Shown: positions 18,612 through 29,608, numbered from the stretch's first letter. The stretch: 64,000 bases of DNA from Legionella brunensis (GCF_001467025.1 NZ_LNXV01000004.1:423782-487781), one strand, 5' to 3'. Numbers and translations: made by a program. The notes: a model not told the origin generated them from the letters alone.

Positions 18612-20420
18612 ATGCCTAAATTAACTCAGGCCATTCTCGCTGAAATAGATCAGCTAAATGACGATAAACGATATGATCTTATCTCTCAAGAAGAGTACAT
18701 ATCTAAGTTAAATAAGATTATTATTGAAAACAATATCAGTGATAAAACGATAGTAGCTGATGAAAAAAGCGGCGTTGCATCATGGAATATGGGCTGTGGT
18801 GGGCAATGGGTTCAAAAAAATGATGCCGCACTAGGAGGTCAACAACCCAGAACAAGGGGACGAGATAACCCATCCTCTACAATGGATGAACGTAGTGAAG
18901 CTGAGCGTATAGCTTTGTGTTCGAAAGTAATTAGTTCACTTCATGAGTCTGGTGGTATGCAAGCTGTACTTATACAAGAAGGTCCGAGTAGCACTTATTT
19001 AAATAGTAATCCCAATGTTGCGAGTTTAATTCCAGGATTAGGAATAAAGAATCCGGGAGAAACAGGCCAGGTTTGTTGTTATACATCATTAAAAAACAAT
19101 CCAGCTCTTCCACCTTATTATTCAAAATCAGCAAGTGACCTTTTAAATTATGCCAAAAGCTTGGGACTGAAGGACAAAGAGTATCAAATAATTGAAACTG
19201 CTCAGGGTCAAATTTATATCAATGTCCATTTTGATTGGGGTTCTATGTATAAACCACCATCCGCTCAAGCATTGAACAACCGTTTAGCTTTTTTGCAAGC
19301 AGCAAGCAACTCTGGAATTGTTGCGGGCGATACGAATATCGACCAAAAAGATTACCCCACCATGCAGGCTTACGTTCAAAATGGTTATGCCCAATTAAAC
19401 GGAGGCTGTAGTACGTTAGATATTTTGGCAGGTAATCAAGTTGCTGTTCCTCTTGTGCTACGTCAACCTCCCAAGGTCTATTCAGCGGCGCCAATGTCGA
19501 CAACCACGACGATTGATAGAGCAGGTTTAGAGACTGTGTTAACAAAAAATGGCTACCAATTAACAGGGGCTCGCGTTCAGCAAGATCAGCGTCATCCCAA
19601 TATGACAACAATAGAGTTTCAGGATAAATCTGTGGCCCAAAGATTTGTTAATGCGTATCCAGGCTCAAAGGCAGGATGGCTTTCTGGAAGTTACAAATTT
19701 GTCAATATTCCCGATAAGGATGTAGCTTCAGTTATTCAACAATTAAGTCAATCCCCAACTGCAACGGTTGATAGGGCAGGTTTGGGGAATGCTTTAACAA
19801 AAAGTGGTTATCAATTAGCTGGGACGCGTGTTCAAGCAGATCAGCGTCATACAAATATGACAAGCATTCAATTTAAGGATGTAGCTGAAGCCCAGAGATT
19901 TGTTACTGCATATCCGGGCTCAAAGGCAGGATGGCTTTCTGGAAATTACAAATTTGTCAATATTCCCGATAAGGATGTAGCTTCAGTTATTCAACAATTA
20001 AATCAATCTCCAACTGCTGCAAATAAATCCAATATTACTCCAAAAACCCCAATTACACCTCTTGTATTCAAAACGGCGGAGGATGTCGATAAACATTTGC
20101 GGAGTCTAGTACGACATGAACCTGATCTTAAGGCAAAAAAAGAAGCCTATCTCCAAGAGCTGAACAATCTAGTGACTTATGGTAGTTTAGATACTGATCT
20201 AATGAAGAAGTTAGCATTACATATCTTGCGCAGTCCAAACCACTTCTTGAAAGAGGAACGGCATTTTTTCCGAAGCGAAACACACTCAAATGAGACCTTA
20301 TCGGTATATAAACTTGTTAACACCCTTTTCAAAGGGGCAATACCAGTGAATGGCCAACTTACTATCAAAAATGAAGATGATAATAATGAAAGCTACACTA
20401 TTTCTCGTCATGTGAAATAA
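18612..20420 (+). CDS. EEP (CdtB/DNase I-like) domain protein with two 85-residue repeats; effector candidate
   Basis: 602 residues with no signal peptide. Residues about 55-275 look like an endonuclease/exonuclease/phosphatase domain closest in pattern to CdtB: SWNMG (N59), VLIQEGP (E123), INVHFDW (H206), AGDTN (D240, N242) and STLDILAGN (D270). The final SDH motif of the fold is not visible after residue 275, where the sequence turns into linker. Two tandem 85-residue repeats follow (residues 300-384 and 385-469), then a helical C-terminal region of about 130 residues. The family includes DNases, sphingomyelinases and inositol phosphatases, so the substrate is open. The domain mix and lack of operon partners suggest a translocated effector, by inference. 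Confidence 0.65.
   Translation: MPKLTQAILAEIDQLNDDKRYDLISQEEYISKLNKIIIENNISDKTIVADEKSGVASWNMGCGGQWVQKNDAALGGQQPRTRGRDNPSSTMDERSEAERIALCSKVISSLHESGGMQAVLIQEGPSSTYLNSNPNVASLIPGLGIKNPGETGQVCCYTSLKNNPALPPYYSKSASDLLNYAKSLGLKDKEYQIIETAQGQIYINVHFDWGSMYKPPSAQALNNRLAFLQAASNSGIVAGDTNIDQKDYPTMQAYVQNGYAQLNGGCSTLDILAGNQVAVPLVLRQPPKVYSAAPMSTTTTIDRAGLETVLTKNGYQLTGARVQQDQRHPNMTTIEFQDKSVAQRFVNAYPGSKAGWLSGSYKFVNIPDKDVASVIQQLSQSPTATVDRAGLGNALTKSGYQLAGTRVQADQRHTNMTSIQFKDVAEAQRFVTAYPGSKAGWLSGNYKFVNIPDKDVASVIQQLNQSPTAANKSNITPKTPITPLVFKTAEDVDKHLRSLVRHEPDLKAKKEAYLQELNNLVTYGSLDTDLMKKLALHILRSPNHFLKEERHFFRSETHSNETLSVYKLVNTLFKGAIPVNGQLTIKNEDDNNESYTISRHVK
19509..20018 (+). repeat. Two 255-bp in-frame tandem repeats
   Basis: The units begin at 19509 and 19764. 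The last third of each (from 19662 and 19917, roughly 100 bp) is almost base-for-base identical, while the first halves differ at many codons. This mosaic suggests recent gene conversion or unequal crossover over part of the unit. Confidence 0.9.
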
Positions 20421-20473
20421 CTTAAAAAAACCACCACGTAGTTCATCATAGTGGTCAGTGATATCAAGAAAAG

Positions 20474-20839
20474 TTAAACAATGAGTCCTAATGTTATTTC
20501 GCGTTGTTCACTGAGTAATACATTGAATGTACGACAAGCTGCACCAATAGACATGCATTCCAATCCGATCCCTTTTTTTGCAAGCATTTGCATGAGTGGA
20601 ATAGGGGCAAGCTGGCCTTGTTGGCCGTGTCCGATAAGAACAATCTTTGGCTCATACCTTAAAAGCGGCCACACGGTGTCCTCGTTAAGTTCGTGAAAGG
20701 CTTTAATAGGCCAATCTGTAATGATTTCATGACTACTGACAATTAAACTATTGCTATAGGTAATTGAATCAATTCGTACCTCTCGTTCACTATAAGCTTG
20801 AATAGTGTGTTTATCGCTTGCCTCTAAGTTGATATGCAT
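20474..20839 (-). CDS. Mth938-domain (DUF498) protein
   Basis: 121 residues, a full-length single-domain member of the Mth938/Xcc1710 family, related to mitochondrial NDUFAF3. The hallmarks are the IVLIGHGQQG loop and the C-terminal GAACRTFNVLLSEQRE segment (normally YNVLxxExR). No enzymatic activity is established for bacterial members. It diverges from alaC. Confidence 0.85.
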   Translation of the reverse strand: MHINLEASDKHTIQAYSEREVRIDSITYSNSLIVSSHEIITDWPIKAFHELNEDTVWPLLRYEPKIVLIGHGQQGQLAPIPLMQMLAKKGIGLECMSIGAACRTFNVLLSEQREITLGLIV

Positions 20840-20898
20840 GGTGTTTAATCGAGCAATAATTTATACTATTAGTTCATTATATCACAGAGGCGAAAAAC

Positions 20899-22092
20899 AT
20901 GAGTCAATTTCCCCGCATCAAACGCTTGCCACCTTATGTATTCAATACATTAACTCAGCTAAAGTCTGAGGCGCGAGCGCGAGGCGAGGACATTATTGAC
21001 TTTGGGATGGGAAATCCCGATCAGCCCACTCCACAACATATTGTTGATAAATTAGTAGAAACTGCACAGCGCCCAGACACTCATCGCTACTCGATGTCGA
21101 AGGGCATACCACGTTTACGACGTGCTATGGCAACTTGGTATAAAAGAAATTACGATGTCACTCTCAATAGTGAAACGCAAATCCTAACAACCATCGGCTC
21201 CAAAGAAGGATTAGCACATCTTGCATTAGCGATTAGTGGGCCCGGCGATACTGTTCTTGTCCCTGATCCGGCTTACCCCATTCATACCTATGGTTTTATT
21301 ATCGCAGGCGCAAATGTCAAACAAGTTCCTTTAATTGATGAAAATCAATTTATTGAAGCCGTTAACTCCGCAATAGAACAAACATGGCCAAGACCCAAAG
21401 CCCTTGTAATCAATTTTCCAGCGAATCCTAGTACTCATTGCGTTGATTATGAATTTTTTGAGCGGGTAGTCGCTTTAGCCAAGCATCACGGAATTTGGAT
21501 TATCCACGATTTAGCTTACGCCGATATCGTCTTTGATGGTTATAAAGCACCGTCTATTCTACAAGTACCAGGTGCTATTGATATAGCAATTGAAACTTAC
21601 TCTATGTCCAAATCTTACAACATGCCTGGCTGGCGTGTAGGATTTGCTTGTGGAAATGAAGAACTCGTTGCTGCTTTGACACGTATTAAGTCTTATTTGG
21701 ATTATGGAACTTTCACACCGATCCAAGTTGCGGCAATCGCAGCGCTTGAAGGTTCTGATGATTGTGTACATCAAATAAGAGATTTATATGAGCAGCGACG
21801 TAATGTTTTATGTGACGGCTTACAAGATCTCGGTTGGTATGTAGAGAGACCTAAGGCAACTATGTTTGTTTGGGCCCCGATTCCTGCTTGCTATCAGCAT
21901 TTAGGCTCGCTTGAGTTTTCCAAATATTTACTTAAAGAAGCATGTGTAGCTGTATCCCCAGGTATTGGTTTTGGCCCGCAAGGTGATAACTTTGTCCGTT
22001 TTGGCTTGATCGAGAATCATCAAAGAATCCGTCAAGCTCTACGAAATTTAAAAGCATTATTTAAACGAGACGGTTACTCACTGGCTGTTTAA
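20899..22092 (+). CDS. alaC: Alanine transaminase (class I/II aminotransferase)
   Basis: 397 residues. The N-terminus ([13 protein letters not shown], then [14 protein letters not shown]) matches AlaC/YfdZ very closely. The PLP-binding lysine is in [14 protein letters not shown], and the NFPANPS and conserved C-terminal arginine regions (FVRFGL) are present. It interconverts pyruvate and alanine with glutamate/2-oxoglutarate. It starts a plus-strand cluster with the RpfE-like gene (2-base gap) and recJ. Confidence 0.92.
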   Translation: MSQFPRIKRLPPYVFNTLTQLKSEARARGEDIIDFGMGNPDQPTPQHIVDKLVETAQRPDTHRYSMSKGIPRLRRAMATWYKRNYDVTLNSETQILTTIGSKEGLAHLALAISGPGDTVLVPDPAYPIHTYGFIIAGANVKQVPLIDENQFIEAVNSAIEQTWPRPKALVINFPANPSTHCVDYEFFERVVALAKHHGIWIIHDLAYADIVFDGYKAPSILQVPGAIDIAIETYSMSKSYNMPGWRVGFACGNEELVAALTRIKSYLDYGTFTPIQVAAIAALEGSDDCVHQIRDLYEQRRNVLCDGLQDLGWYVERPKATMFVWAPIPACYQHLGSLEFSKYLLKEACVAVSPGIGFGPQGDNFVRFGLIENHQRIRQALRNLKALFKRDGYSLAV

Positions 22093-22094
22093 AT

Positions 22095-22910
22095 ATGGAG
22101 ATAGTGGTCAATGGCATAACGGAAGCCCCTCTCGATAGTGAACCATCAGTCCATCAGGGTAGCTATTATTTTAATGCTTTAACTTGCCTGGACTTTGATC
22201 CCTCTAATCCACCATTGGCAGATTTATTACGCCTTTATCATGGATTAGAGGGGCATTGGTTAGTTGCTTCCCCCATCCATTGGGAAGTAACTCACAATGA
22301 TGCCATGATTGTTGCAACAAATGAGGAGCTTGCCCTAAGCGATGAAGAATCTCGTGCTTGGTTCTTAGAAATTGCAGCATTTCTTCAATCTAATGACATT
22401 GAATCTTTCTACCATGATCCTTATACCTGGTTGTTAAAAATTGACCACAAACCAACAATTTCTAGCAAATCTGTTTATGCCATGTTGCATCAATCTCTCA
22501 TGCCCGCTTTAAATACATTAGATGAAAAGCTTTATTGGCAACGCCTTATTACCGAATTGCAAATGTATCTTAGTTCACATCCTCTTAATAATAATCGGCA
22601 GAACAAGCTAGCTATTAATGGCTTGTGGTTTTGGGGGGAAGGGGAGTTTCAATTCCTCACAGAGAAACAGGTATTCACTGATGATGAGATTTTTTTAAGT
22701 GTTTCGGCAAAGACTGATAAACCATTCCAGCCTCTAACTCAAACCTCATCACATGATAAAGATAGTTTGCTGCTTATTAAATACCCGCATCAAAAGGATA
22801 TTGCTTTATTACAAGAAAAAACTCAAAAAAACACCGTCCAGTGGTATTGGAATAACCTCGCTTATGTAAAACATCCCATTAGATGGTGGTCGAGATTGTG
22901 GAGATCATAA
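22095..22910 (+). CDS. RpfE-like protein encoded upstream of recJ
   Basis: 271 residues, cytosolic. The motif NGLWFWGEG near residue 175 is the signature of the RpfE-type family that sits upstream of recJ in many beta- and gammaproteobacteria. Some databases label these as regulatory or phosphoglycerate-mutase-related, but no activity is established. The gene is packed two bases after alaC and three before recJ, so the three are very likely one transcript. Confidence 0.75.
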   Translation: MEIVVNGITEAPLDSEPSVHQGSYYFNALTCLDFDPSNPPLADLLRLYHGLEGHWLVASPIHWEVTHNDAMIVATNEELALSDEESRAWFLEIAAFLQSNDIESFYHDPYTWLLKIDHKPTISSKSVYAMLHQSLMPALNTLDEKLYWQRLITELQMYLSSHPLNNNRQNKLAINGLWFWGEGEFQFLTEKQVFTDDEIFLSVSAKTDKPFQPLTQTSSHDKDSLLLIKYPHQKDIALLQEKTQKNTVQWYWNNLAYVKHPIRWWSRLWRS

Positions 22911-22913
22911 TTT

Positions 22914-24644
22914 ATGCGTATTAAACAACGTGGGGTATCCTCTTTATTACCTTCTCTATCAGATTATCCTGCTGTTCTTCAACGAATTTATGCTTCTCGT
23001 GGGATTAAAGATGCCTCACAGCTCGATAAGAGCCTTCAGGCCTTGTTACCTTTCAATTCTTTAACGGATATTGAAAAGGCTTCCCTTCGTTTAGAGCAAG
23101 CTTTACGCGCAAAAGAGCGTATCCTCATTATCGGGGATTTTGATGCAGATGGAGCTACGTCAACTACCTTAGCCATTTCAGCATTAAGAGTAATGGGAGC
23201 ATCTCATGTTGAATTTTTAGTCCCTAATCGCTTTGATTTTGGCTATGGCCTAACACCTGCCATCATTGAAGTGGCTAAAAAATGGCAACCTCATTTAATT
23301 ATTACTGTTGATAACGGTATTGCCAGTATTGATGGAGTGGATGCTGCAAATGCACTTGGGATTGATGTATTAATTACTGATCACCACTTGCCTGCGGAAG
23401 AATTGCCCAAAGCATGTGCGATTGTAAATCCCAACCAAGTAGGTGATTTATTTCCCAGCAAATCAATCGCTGGAGTTGGTGTCATTTTTTATGTCATGCT
23501 AGCTTTAAGACGTCAACTTATAAAGAGCAACTGGTTTGAACAACGAGGACTAGCCGAGCCAAATATGGCTCAGTTTCTTGATTTAGTCGCTCTTGGAACA
23601 ATCGCTGATGTTGTTTCTTTAGATCAAAATAATCGCATTATGGTAAATCAGGGATTAGCACGAATTCGTCAAAGTCAATGCCGCCCCGGAATCAAAGCAT
23701 TAATTGAAATAGCGGGACGCGATTGTTCACGCTTACGTGAAAGTGATTTAGGCTTTTCAGTGGCGCCAAGGCTCAATGCAGCAGGAAGGTTAGATGATAT
23801 GTCCTTAGGGATCGAATGCCTGCTAAGTGATAATATGGAAAAAGCACACACACTTGCCTCTCATTTGGATGAGCTCAATCAAGAGCGACGGGTCATTGAG
23901 GCTGAAATGAAAGAGCAAGCAATGTTGGCTGTTGATAAGTTAGCAAAGAAAATAGAGCACTCTAATCATTTACCTGCTGCCCTATGCTTGGTTGACCCTT
24001 CGTGGCATCAAGGCGTTATTGGTATTTTAGCCGGTCGATTAAAAGAGCGATATCACAGGCCAATCATTGCCTTTGCCAAAGTCAGTGAAACAGAACTCAA
24101 AGGGTCTGCGCGTTCCGTAGCAGGTTTAAATATTCGTGACGCACTTGCAGCAGTTGATAAAGACCATCCTGGATTAATTACTAAATTTGGCGGACATGCT
24201 ATGGCTGCTGGCTTGAGCTTATCACCTCAATGTTTTACAGATTTTCAGCAAGCGTTTATTACCGAAGTTAGCAAGCATATTGATGCCTCTGAATGCGAAG
24301 GTGAGCTTTGGACTGACGGCTCATTAACCTCTCAGGAACTAAGTCTTGAGACAGCCACTCTTTTGCAACAAGCAGGTCCTTGGGGACAGCAATTTCCCGA
24401 ACCCTGTTTCGATAATATTTTTGAAGTCCTTGATCAGCGCCTGGTGGGGCAGCATCATTTAAAAATTACTTTAGCACATCCAGAAGGAGGGGTGTTTGAT
24501 GCAATTGCCTTCAATGTTGATGTTAAGCTTTGGCCTAATTATCGCGCCCGGCAAGTTCATGCAGCTTATAAATTAGATATTAATTCTTATCAGGGCAGGA
24601 CGCGCTTACAGTTGGTTATTGAGGCTTTGCAAGTGTATAATTAA
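22914..24644 (+). CDS. recJ: Single-stranded-DNA-specific exonuclease RecJ
   Basis: 576 residues, usual length. It has the DHH-family motifs: IGDFDADGATST (motif I), VDNGIAS, the DHH box ITDHHLP, and a DHHA1 C-terminal GGHAMAAG motif near residue 425. It is a 5'-3' ssDNA exonuclease working in recombination, base-excision and mismatch repair. MutH is also encoded in this window. Confidence 0.96.
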   Translation: MRIKQRGVSSLLPSLSDYPAVLQRIYASRGIKDASQLDKSLQALLPFNSLTDIEKASLRLEQALRAKERILIIGDFDADGATSTTLAISALRVMGASHVEFLVPNRFDFGYGLTPAIIEVAKKWQPHLIITVDNGIASIDGVDAANALGIDVLITDHHLPAEELPKACAIVNPNQVGDLFPSKSIAGVGVIFYVMLALRRQLIKSNWFEQRGLAEPNMAQFLDLVALGTIADVVSLDQNNRIMVNQGLARIRQSQCRPGIKALIEIAGRDCSRLRESDLGFSVAPRLNAAGRLDDMSLGIECLLSDNMEKAHTLASHLDELNQERRVIEAEMKEQAMLAVDKLAKKIEHSNHLPAALCLVDPSWHQGVIGILAGRLKERYHRPIIAFAKVSETELKGSARSVAGLNIRDALAAVDKDHPGLITKFGGHAMAAGLSLSPQCFTDFQQAFITEVSKHIDASECEGELWTDGSLTSQELSLETATLLQQAGPWGQQFPEPCFDNIFEVLDQRLVGQHHLKITLAHPEGGVFDAIAFNVDVKLWPNYRARQVHAAYKLDINSYQGRTRLQLVIEALQVYN

Positions 24645-24732
24645 GCCACTTTTGTCATCTTGCAACCAATTATCCTCTTATACAAACCTGGATAGGACAA
24701 GAATTTAATGATCAGTTTGGAAGTTTAGTAAT

Positions 24733-25734
24733 TTGTCAGCATTAATATCTCCATTATCCATCGCGCCAATGATTGATTGGACTTATACTCATTTTCGTGT
24801 ATTCATGCGCATGATTGCACCCAAAGCACTCTTATACACGGATATGCAAACTACTGGTGCAATTATTAATAATCCGACACGCGCTCTTTCTTTTGATGCC
24901 ACGGAGCATCCATTAGCTTTACAATTAGGTGGTGCCGATAAAGAAAAGCTTGTTGAATGCGCCAAAATGGCGGAAGAAAAAGGCTTTAATGAGATTAATT
25001 TAAATCTTGGTTGCCCAAGTGATAAAGTGCAAGCAGGGCATTTTGGTGCTTGTTTAATGGCAGAGCCAGAGCGAGTCGCCAACTGCATCCAGACAATGAA
25101 AGCAGCGGTATCTATTCCCATAACAGCTAAAACCAGAATCGGCATTGATAATCAGGATAGTTATGATTTTTTCGCTGCATTTGCCCATAAATTAGTTGAT
25201 GCAGGCTGTGATAAACTAATTGTCCATGCACGAAAAGCCTGGCTTCATGGATTAAATCCCAAACAAAATCGCACAATTCCGCCGGTGCATTATGATTTTG
25301 TTTATAGAATTAAAGAAGAACTTCCTCATCTGCCTATCATCATTAATGGAAATATTAATAGCATTAATGAAATTGATCACCATATGCAATTTGTAGATGG
25401 AGTAATGCTTGGTAGACTTGCGTGTCAAAATCCATATGCCTTAGCGACAATTCATCACTATTATTATTCTGATGTTCCCATTCCTACACGCTGTTCCATT
25501 TTAGATAGTTATATCAATTATGCTGAATCAAAATTCTCACAAGGGATTGCTTTAAGTATTTTACTAAAGCCCTTGTTTAATTTTGCGCATGGATTAGTTG
25601 GCGCTAAACAATGGAAAGAACATTTAACAACAACGCAACAAAGCAAGCAAATAACAAAACTACACAATGCGGTAGCCCTCTTAGCTACGATGGAACAAGC
25701 AATGGAAGATTCTACGAAAGAACCTATAATATAG
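24733..25734 (+). CDS. dusA: tRNA-dihydrouridine synthase A
   Basis: 333 residues. An FMN-dependent enzyme reducing uridines in the tRNA D-loop. SIAPMIDWTYTHFR at the N-terminus, NLNLGCPSDKVQ, and GHFGACLM with the catalytic cysteine are all in place; ARKAWLHGLNPKQNR is typical of DusA rather than DusB or DusC. The start is TTG, chosen because a GGAAG site lies about 9 bases upstream and the N-terminus aligns with DusA; the nearest upstream ATG (24708) runs into a stop. Confidence 0.94.
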   Translation: MSALISPLSIAPMIDWTYTHFRVFMRMIAPKALLYTDMQTTGAIINNPTRALSFDATEHPLALQLGGADKEKLVECAKMAEEKGFNEINLNLGCPSDKVQAGHFGACLMAEPERVANCIQTMKAAVSIPITAKTRIGIDNQDSYDFFAAFAHKLVDAGCDKLIVHARKAWLHGLNPKQNRTIPPVHYDFVYRIKEELPHLPIIINGNINSINEIDHHMQFVDGVMLGRLACQNPYALATIHHYYYSDVPIPTRCSILDSYINYAESKFSQGIALSILLKPLFNFAHGLVGAKQWKEHLTTTQQSKQITKLHNAVALLATMEQAMEDSTKEPII

Positions 25735-25935
25735 GATGTTATTAGGGCTTAATTTGTTACTATTATTGAGTGAGAAAATTCAATTTTACTTTCTAATCCA
25801 CAATCAATAGACTGCTTCGCTGGTATTCTTTTGTTATTTCAATGAATCGATGAGCACTTTACGTGGCATTTTTAGCAAATTTCTAGTAAATTAGGCGGTT
25901 TTGAAGCTGGAATTGTCTAGAGGATTATCAAGGCT

Positions 25936-28629
25936 ATGTTAAATACCCTGATGAAAAAAATGTTTGGTAGCCGCAATGAACGTACTTTGCGACGCATGGA
26001 AAAAACAGTGCAAGCGATCAATGCTTTCGAATCGCAAATGCAAGCACTTTCTGATGCAGAATTAGCAGCTAAAACAGCGCAATTTAAATCACGCCTAGAT
26101 GAAGGTGAAACCTTAGATGAGTTGCTTGCAGAAGCTTTTGCGGCAGTCCGGGAAGTAGCAATTCGGACACTAGGTTTGAGACATTTTGATGTTCAGTTAA
26201 TTGGTGGCATGGTTCTTCATGAAGGCAATATTGCGGAAATGCGTACGGGGGAAGGTAAGACCTTAGTAGCAACTCTTCCTGCTTATCTAAATGCATTGAC
26301 TGGCCGAGGTGTACACGTTGTTACTGTTAACGACTACCTTGCAAAGCGGGACAGTCAATGGATGAAACCAATTTTTGAATTTTTGGGATTAACAGTGGGG
26401 GTTATTTACCCTGATATGCCTCACCCCGAAAAACAAGCTGCCTACCGTGCCGATATCGTTTATGGAACCAACAATGAATTTGGTTTTGATTATTTACGTG
26501 ACAATATGGCCTTTAGCCTTGAGGATAAAGTTCAACGTGAATTGAATTTTGCCATTGTCGACGAAGTCGACTCTATTTTAATTGATGAGGCTCGAACCCC
26601 ATTAATTATTTCCGGTGCCGCTGAAGGTAGCTCAGAACTCTACAGAAAGGTTAATGAGTTAATTCCTCAACTAAGAAAACAACAAGAAGAGGGTGATGGC
26701 GGCCATTACACGGTCGATGAAAAGCAAAAGCAAGCTCACTTAACCGAAACAGGGCATCAATACATAGAAGATTTACTTAGCGAAAAAAATCTACTTGATC
26801 CAGGAGAAAGCCTGTATCACGCAAGTAACATTATACTTATGCATCATGTCAATGCCGCCCTTAGAGCACATGCCATGTTTCATCGTGACGTCGATTATAT
26901 TGTAAAAGACAATCAAGTAGTGATTGTTGATGAGCATACAGGCCGTACAATGGCAGGTCGTCGTTGGTCTGAAGGTTTACATCAGGCTGTTGAAGCAAAA
27001 GAGGGTGTGGCTATTCAGCATGAAAACCAAACTTTGGCTTCCATCACTTTCCAGAACTACTTCAGAATATATAACAAATTATCTGGAATGACAGGAACAG
27101 CTGACACCGAAGCTTATGAATTTCAGCAAATTTATAATCTTGAAGTTGTTGTTATTCCTACCAACAAACCCATGCGTCGACATGATCAGCCAGATTTAGT
27201 TTATCTAACTCAACAAGATAAATATCAGGCCATTATTGAGGATGTAAAGGATTGTATCGCCCGCAAACAGCCTGTATTAGTTGGTACTGCATCAATTGAA
27301 GCTTCTGAGTTGCTAAGTCAGCTTTTGAAAAAGGCAGGAGTCAAACATCAAGTTTTAAATGCCAAATTTCATGAAAAAGAAGCACAAATCATCGCGGAAG
27401 CAGGCCGACCTGGGGTAGTTACCATTGCAACTAATATGGCTGGGCGTGGAACAGATATCGTATTGGGCGGCAGCTTATCTGCAGAACTTGCCCAATTGCC
27501 CGCAGAAGCAACTGATGCCGAGCGTCAGGCAATCAAAGCTGACTGGCAAAAACGGCATGAAGAAGTCTTGCAAGCTGGCGGCTTACGAATTATTGGTTCG
27601 GAACGCCATGAATCTCGTCGTATTGATAACCAGCTTCGCGGTCGTGCTGGACGTCAAGGAGATCAGGGAAGCAGCCGGTTTTACTTATCGCTGGATGATA
27701 ACCTTATGCGAATTTTTGCATCAGAACGAGTAGCCTCTATGATGCGTCGTTTGGGTATGAAACCAGGAGAACCTATAGAGCATAATCTAGTTACACGAGC
27801 CATTGAAAATGCCCAACGTAAATTGGAAGGGCATCATTTTGATGTGCGTAAGCAACTATTAGATTATGACAACGTTGCTAATGAACAGCGAAAAGTAATT
27901 TATTCTCAGCGCGCGGCACTTATGGCGATGAATGATCCGCAGGAAGTTGTCGAAGCTATGCGCCAAGATGTTATCTATGACCTGGTTGATAATTTTATTC
28001 CTCCACAAAGTCTGGAAGATCAATGGGACTTGAAAGGATTGTCACAAGATCTTCTTGAGGATTTTAAAATTAAGGCAAATGTTAGCGAATGGATTGAGGC
28101 GGATCATAGCCTCCAGCCAGAGCAAATTCGTGAAAGAATTTACTCACTTGTTTTAGAGCGTTATCAGGAAAAAGAAAAGTTAACTGGTAGAGAAATACTA
28201 TCTAATTTTGAAAAATCAGTTATTTTACAGACGCTTGATAATCATTGGCGAGAACACCTGGCAGCAATGGATCATTTACGTCAGGGTATTCATTTACGTG
28301 GTTACGCGCAGAAAGATCCTAAACAAGAATATAAGCGCGAAGCATTCACTTTATTCTCTATGATGCTTGATAACTTGAAATATGACATTGTTCGTTTACT
28401 TTCATCAGTTGAAGTACAAACTGCCGAGGATGTTAATGCTGTTGAAGAACAACGACGTGCAGAACAAGTACAAACAATGCAGTTTCTACATCAAGATGAA
28501 ACTTCAGAAAATAGTGAGCAGCAAGGTGATACTACTTTTAGACGTGCTGAAAGAAAAATTGGTCGTAATGATCCTTGTCCCTGTGGCTCAGGCAAAAAAT
28601 ACAAATCTTGCCATGGAAGCTTGGTGTGA
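25936..28629 (+). CDS. secA: Preprotein translocase ATPase SecA
   Basis: 897 residues, full length. It has Walker A MRTGEGKT, the [13 protein letters not shown] motor motif, GTDIVLGG, and the arginine-finger region [11 protein letters not shown]. The C-terminal zinc-binding tail [16 protein letters not shown], which contacts SecB, is intact. Its stop codon overlaps the GTG start of mutT, implying translational coupling. The 200-base upstream gap after dusA should hold its promoter; no secM-like gene is seen there. Confidence 0.98.
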   Translation: MLNTLMKKMFGSRNERTLRRMEKTVQAINAFESQMQALSDAELAAKTAQFKSRLDEGETLDELLAEAFAAVREVAIRTLGLRHFDVQLIGGMVLHEGNIAEMRTGEGKTLVATLPAYLNALTGRGVHVVTVNDYLAKRDSQWMKPIFEFLGLTVGVIYPDMPHPEKQAAYRADIVYGTNNEFGFDYLRDNMAFSLEDKVQRELNFAIVDEVDSILIDEARTPLIISGAAEGSSELYRKVNELIPQLRKQQEEGDGGHYTVDEKQKQAHLTETGHQYIEDLLSEKNLLDPGESLYHASNIILMHHVNAALRAHAMFHRDVDYIVKDNQVVIVDEHTGRTMAGRRWSEGLHQAVEAKEGVAIQHENQTLASITFQNYFRIYNKLSGMTGTADTEAYEFQQIYNLEVVVIPTNKPMRRHDQPDLVYLTQQDKYQAIIEDVKDCIARKQPVLVGTASIEASELLSQLLKKAGVKHQVLNAKFHEKEAQIIAEAGRPGVVTIATNMAGRGTDIVLGGSLSAELAQLPAEATDAERQAIKADWQKRHEEVLQAGGLRIIGSERHESRRIDNQLRGRAGRQGDQGSSRFYLSLDDNLMRIFASERVASMMRRLGMKPGEPIEHNLVTRAIENAQRKLEGHHFDVRKQLLDYDNVANEQRKVIYSQRAALMAMNDPQEVVEAMRQDVIYDLVDNFIPPQSLEDQWDLKGLSQDLLEDFKIKANVSEWIEADHSLQPEQIRERIYSLVLERYQEKEKLTGREILSNFEKSVILQTLDNHWREHLAAMDHLRQGIHLRGYAQKDPKQEYKREAFTLFSMMLDNLKYDIVRLLSSVEVQTAEDVNAVEEQRRAEQVQTMQFLHQDETSENSEQQGDTTFRRAERKIGRNDPCPCGSGKKYKSCHGSLV

Positions 28630-29009
28630 GCATAAAAGTTGCTGTTGCAGTAATTTTTAATAAAACAGGCGAGGTCTTAATTACACGCCGCCCCTTACAT
28701 GCCCCTCATGGGGGCATGTGGGAATTTCCAGGTGGGAAATTAGAAAACAATGAAGAGCCTGCTGATGCACTGATTAGAGAGGTAAAGGAGGAGGTAGGCA
28801 TTGATGTGGTTTCGCATCGCTTCTTGGGGGAAATTACTCACTCTTATGGTACTAAAACAGTTCATTTACTTGTATATAGCATTAAAGAGTTTGCAGGAGA
28901 TGCTTCTTGCCTTGAATCCCAAATGGATCTTTGCTGGGTAAACGTCAACAAGTTATCCTTATATAATTTCCCCGAAGCAAATGTTAAAATCATTGAGCTA
29001 CTTAAGTAG
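28626..29009 (+). CDS. mutT: 8-oxo-dGTP pyrophosphohydrolase MutT
   Basis: 127 residues from a GTG start at 28626 that overlaps the secA stop as GTGA. A GGAAG site lies about 6 bases upstream, and the protein then begins [11 protein letters not shown] like other MutT proteins. The complete Nudix box is present: [18 protein letters not shown] followed by KEEVGI. It cleans 8-oxo-dGTP from the nucleotide pool. The secA-mutT order is common in gammaproteobacteria. Confidence 0.94.
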   Translation: MSIKVAVAVIFNKTGEVLITRRPLHAPHGGMWEFPGGKLENNEEPADALIREVKEEVGIDVVSHRFLGEITHSYGTKTVHLLVYSIKEFAGDASCLESQMDLCWVNVNKLSLYNFPEANVKIIELLK

Positions 29010-29055
29010 CCCTCGTCTCTCTACCTATTCTTATACTGCTTAAATAGTGCATTTT

Positions 29056-29541
29056 CTAACATTGAGATAAAGTTTTTGGATGCACTAAATTTAAAAAATC
29101 TTCACTTTTAATTTTTAGAAGTTGATTATGATTACCAGCATTAAATACTAACCATTCTTTATGCGCAAGACTATCTGCAAGATAGACATCCATACCATAA
29201 AGTTCACCAAAAAGTGGTATAGCTCCAATTTCGCATTCTTTGAATTTGTCTTGAAATTCAAATTCCTTAGCAATTTCTGCATGTTTTGCGTGAGTTTCTT
29301 TTTCTAATAGATTTAAATCTAATCGCATATTCGCAGGAATTGCTACAAGTACAAATTTACCATCCAATTTGACCACAATAGATTTAGCAAAATAGTTTCC
29401 TTTAATATGTGCTGCTTGAGCACATTGTGAGGCTGTATATGCTCTAGGATGGCTGATTGTCTTATATGTAACATCATGGCTGTTCATATATTTTCTAATT
29501 GACGGGCTTAGCATGAGTGGTGCTCCTAAAAAAGATCGCAC
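29056..29541 (-). CDS. YbaK/ProX-type aminoacyl-tRNA deacylase domain protein
   Basis: 161 residues from the first ATG; the methionine at residue 10 (29514) is an equally good start. The single YbaK domain shows the conserved lysine in AKSIVVKLDG, the helical insert, and GAIPLFGELYGMDVY with the substrate-loop GxxPxxG-like motif. Family members remove wrongly attached amino acids from tRNA in trans (Cys-tRNAPro, Ala-tRNAPro and others). The substrate here cannot be read from sequence. Confidence 0.82.
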   Translation of the reverse strand: MRSFLGAPLMLSPSIRKYMNSHDVTYKTISHPRAYTASQCAQAAHIKGNYFAKSIVVKLDGKFVLVAIPANMRLDLNLLEKETHAKHAEIAKEFEFQDKFKECEIGAIPLFGELYGMDVYLADSLAHKEWLVFNAGNHNQLLKIKSEDFLNLVHPKTLSQC

Positions 29542-29608
29542 TACTTGAATTATAGTTCAATTTATCCATGTCCGTTGCCAGCTAAGGATTACCCAAGGCG
29601 CGAGAGGA

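Noticed and set aside
20421..20473. Inverted repeat after the EEP gene
   Set aside because: Only a 5-bp ACCAC/GTGGT stem with a long loop; too weak to call a terminator.
26084..27733. Open frames on other strands within secA
   Set aside because: Shadow frames of a strongly conserved gene; no start signals and no recognisable product.
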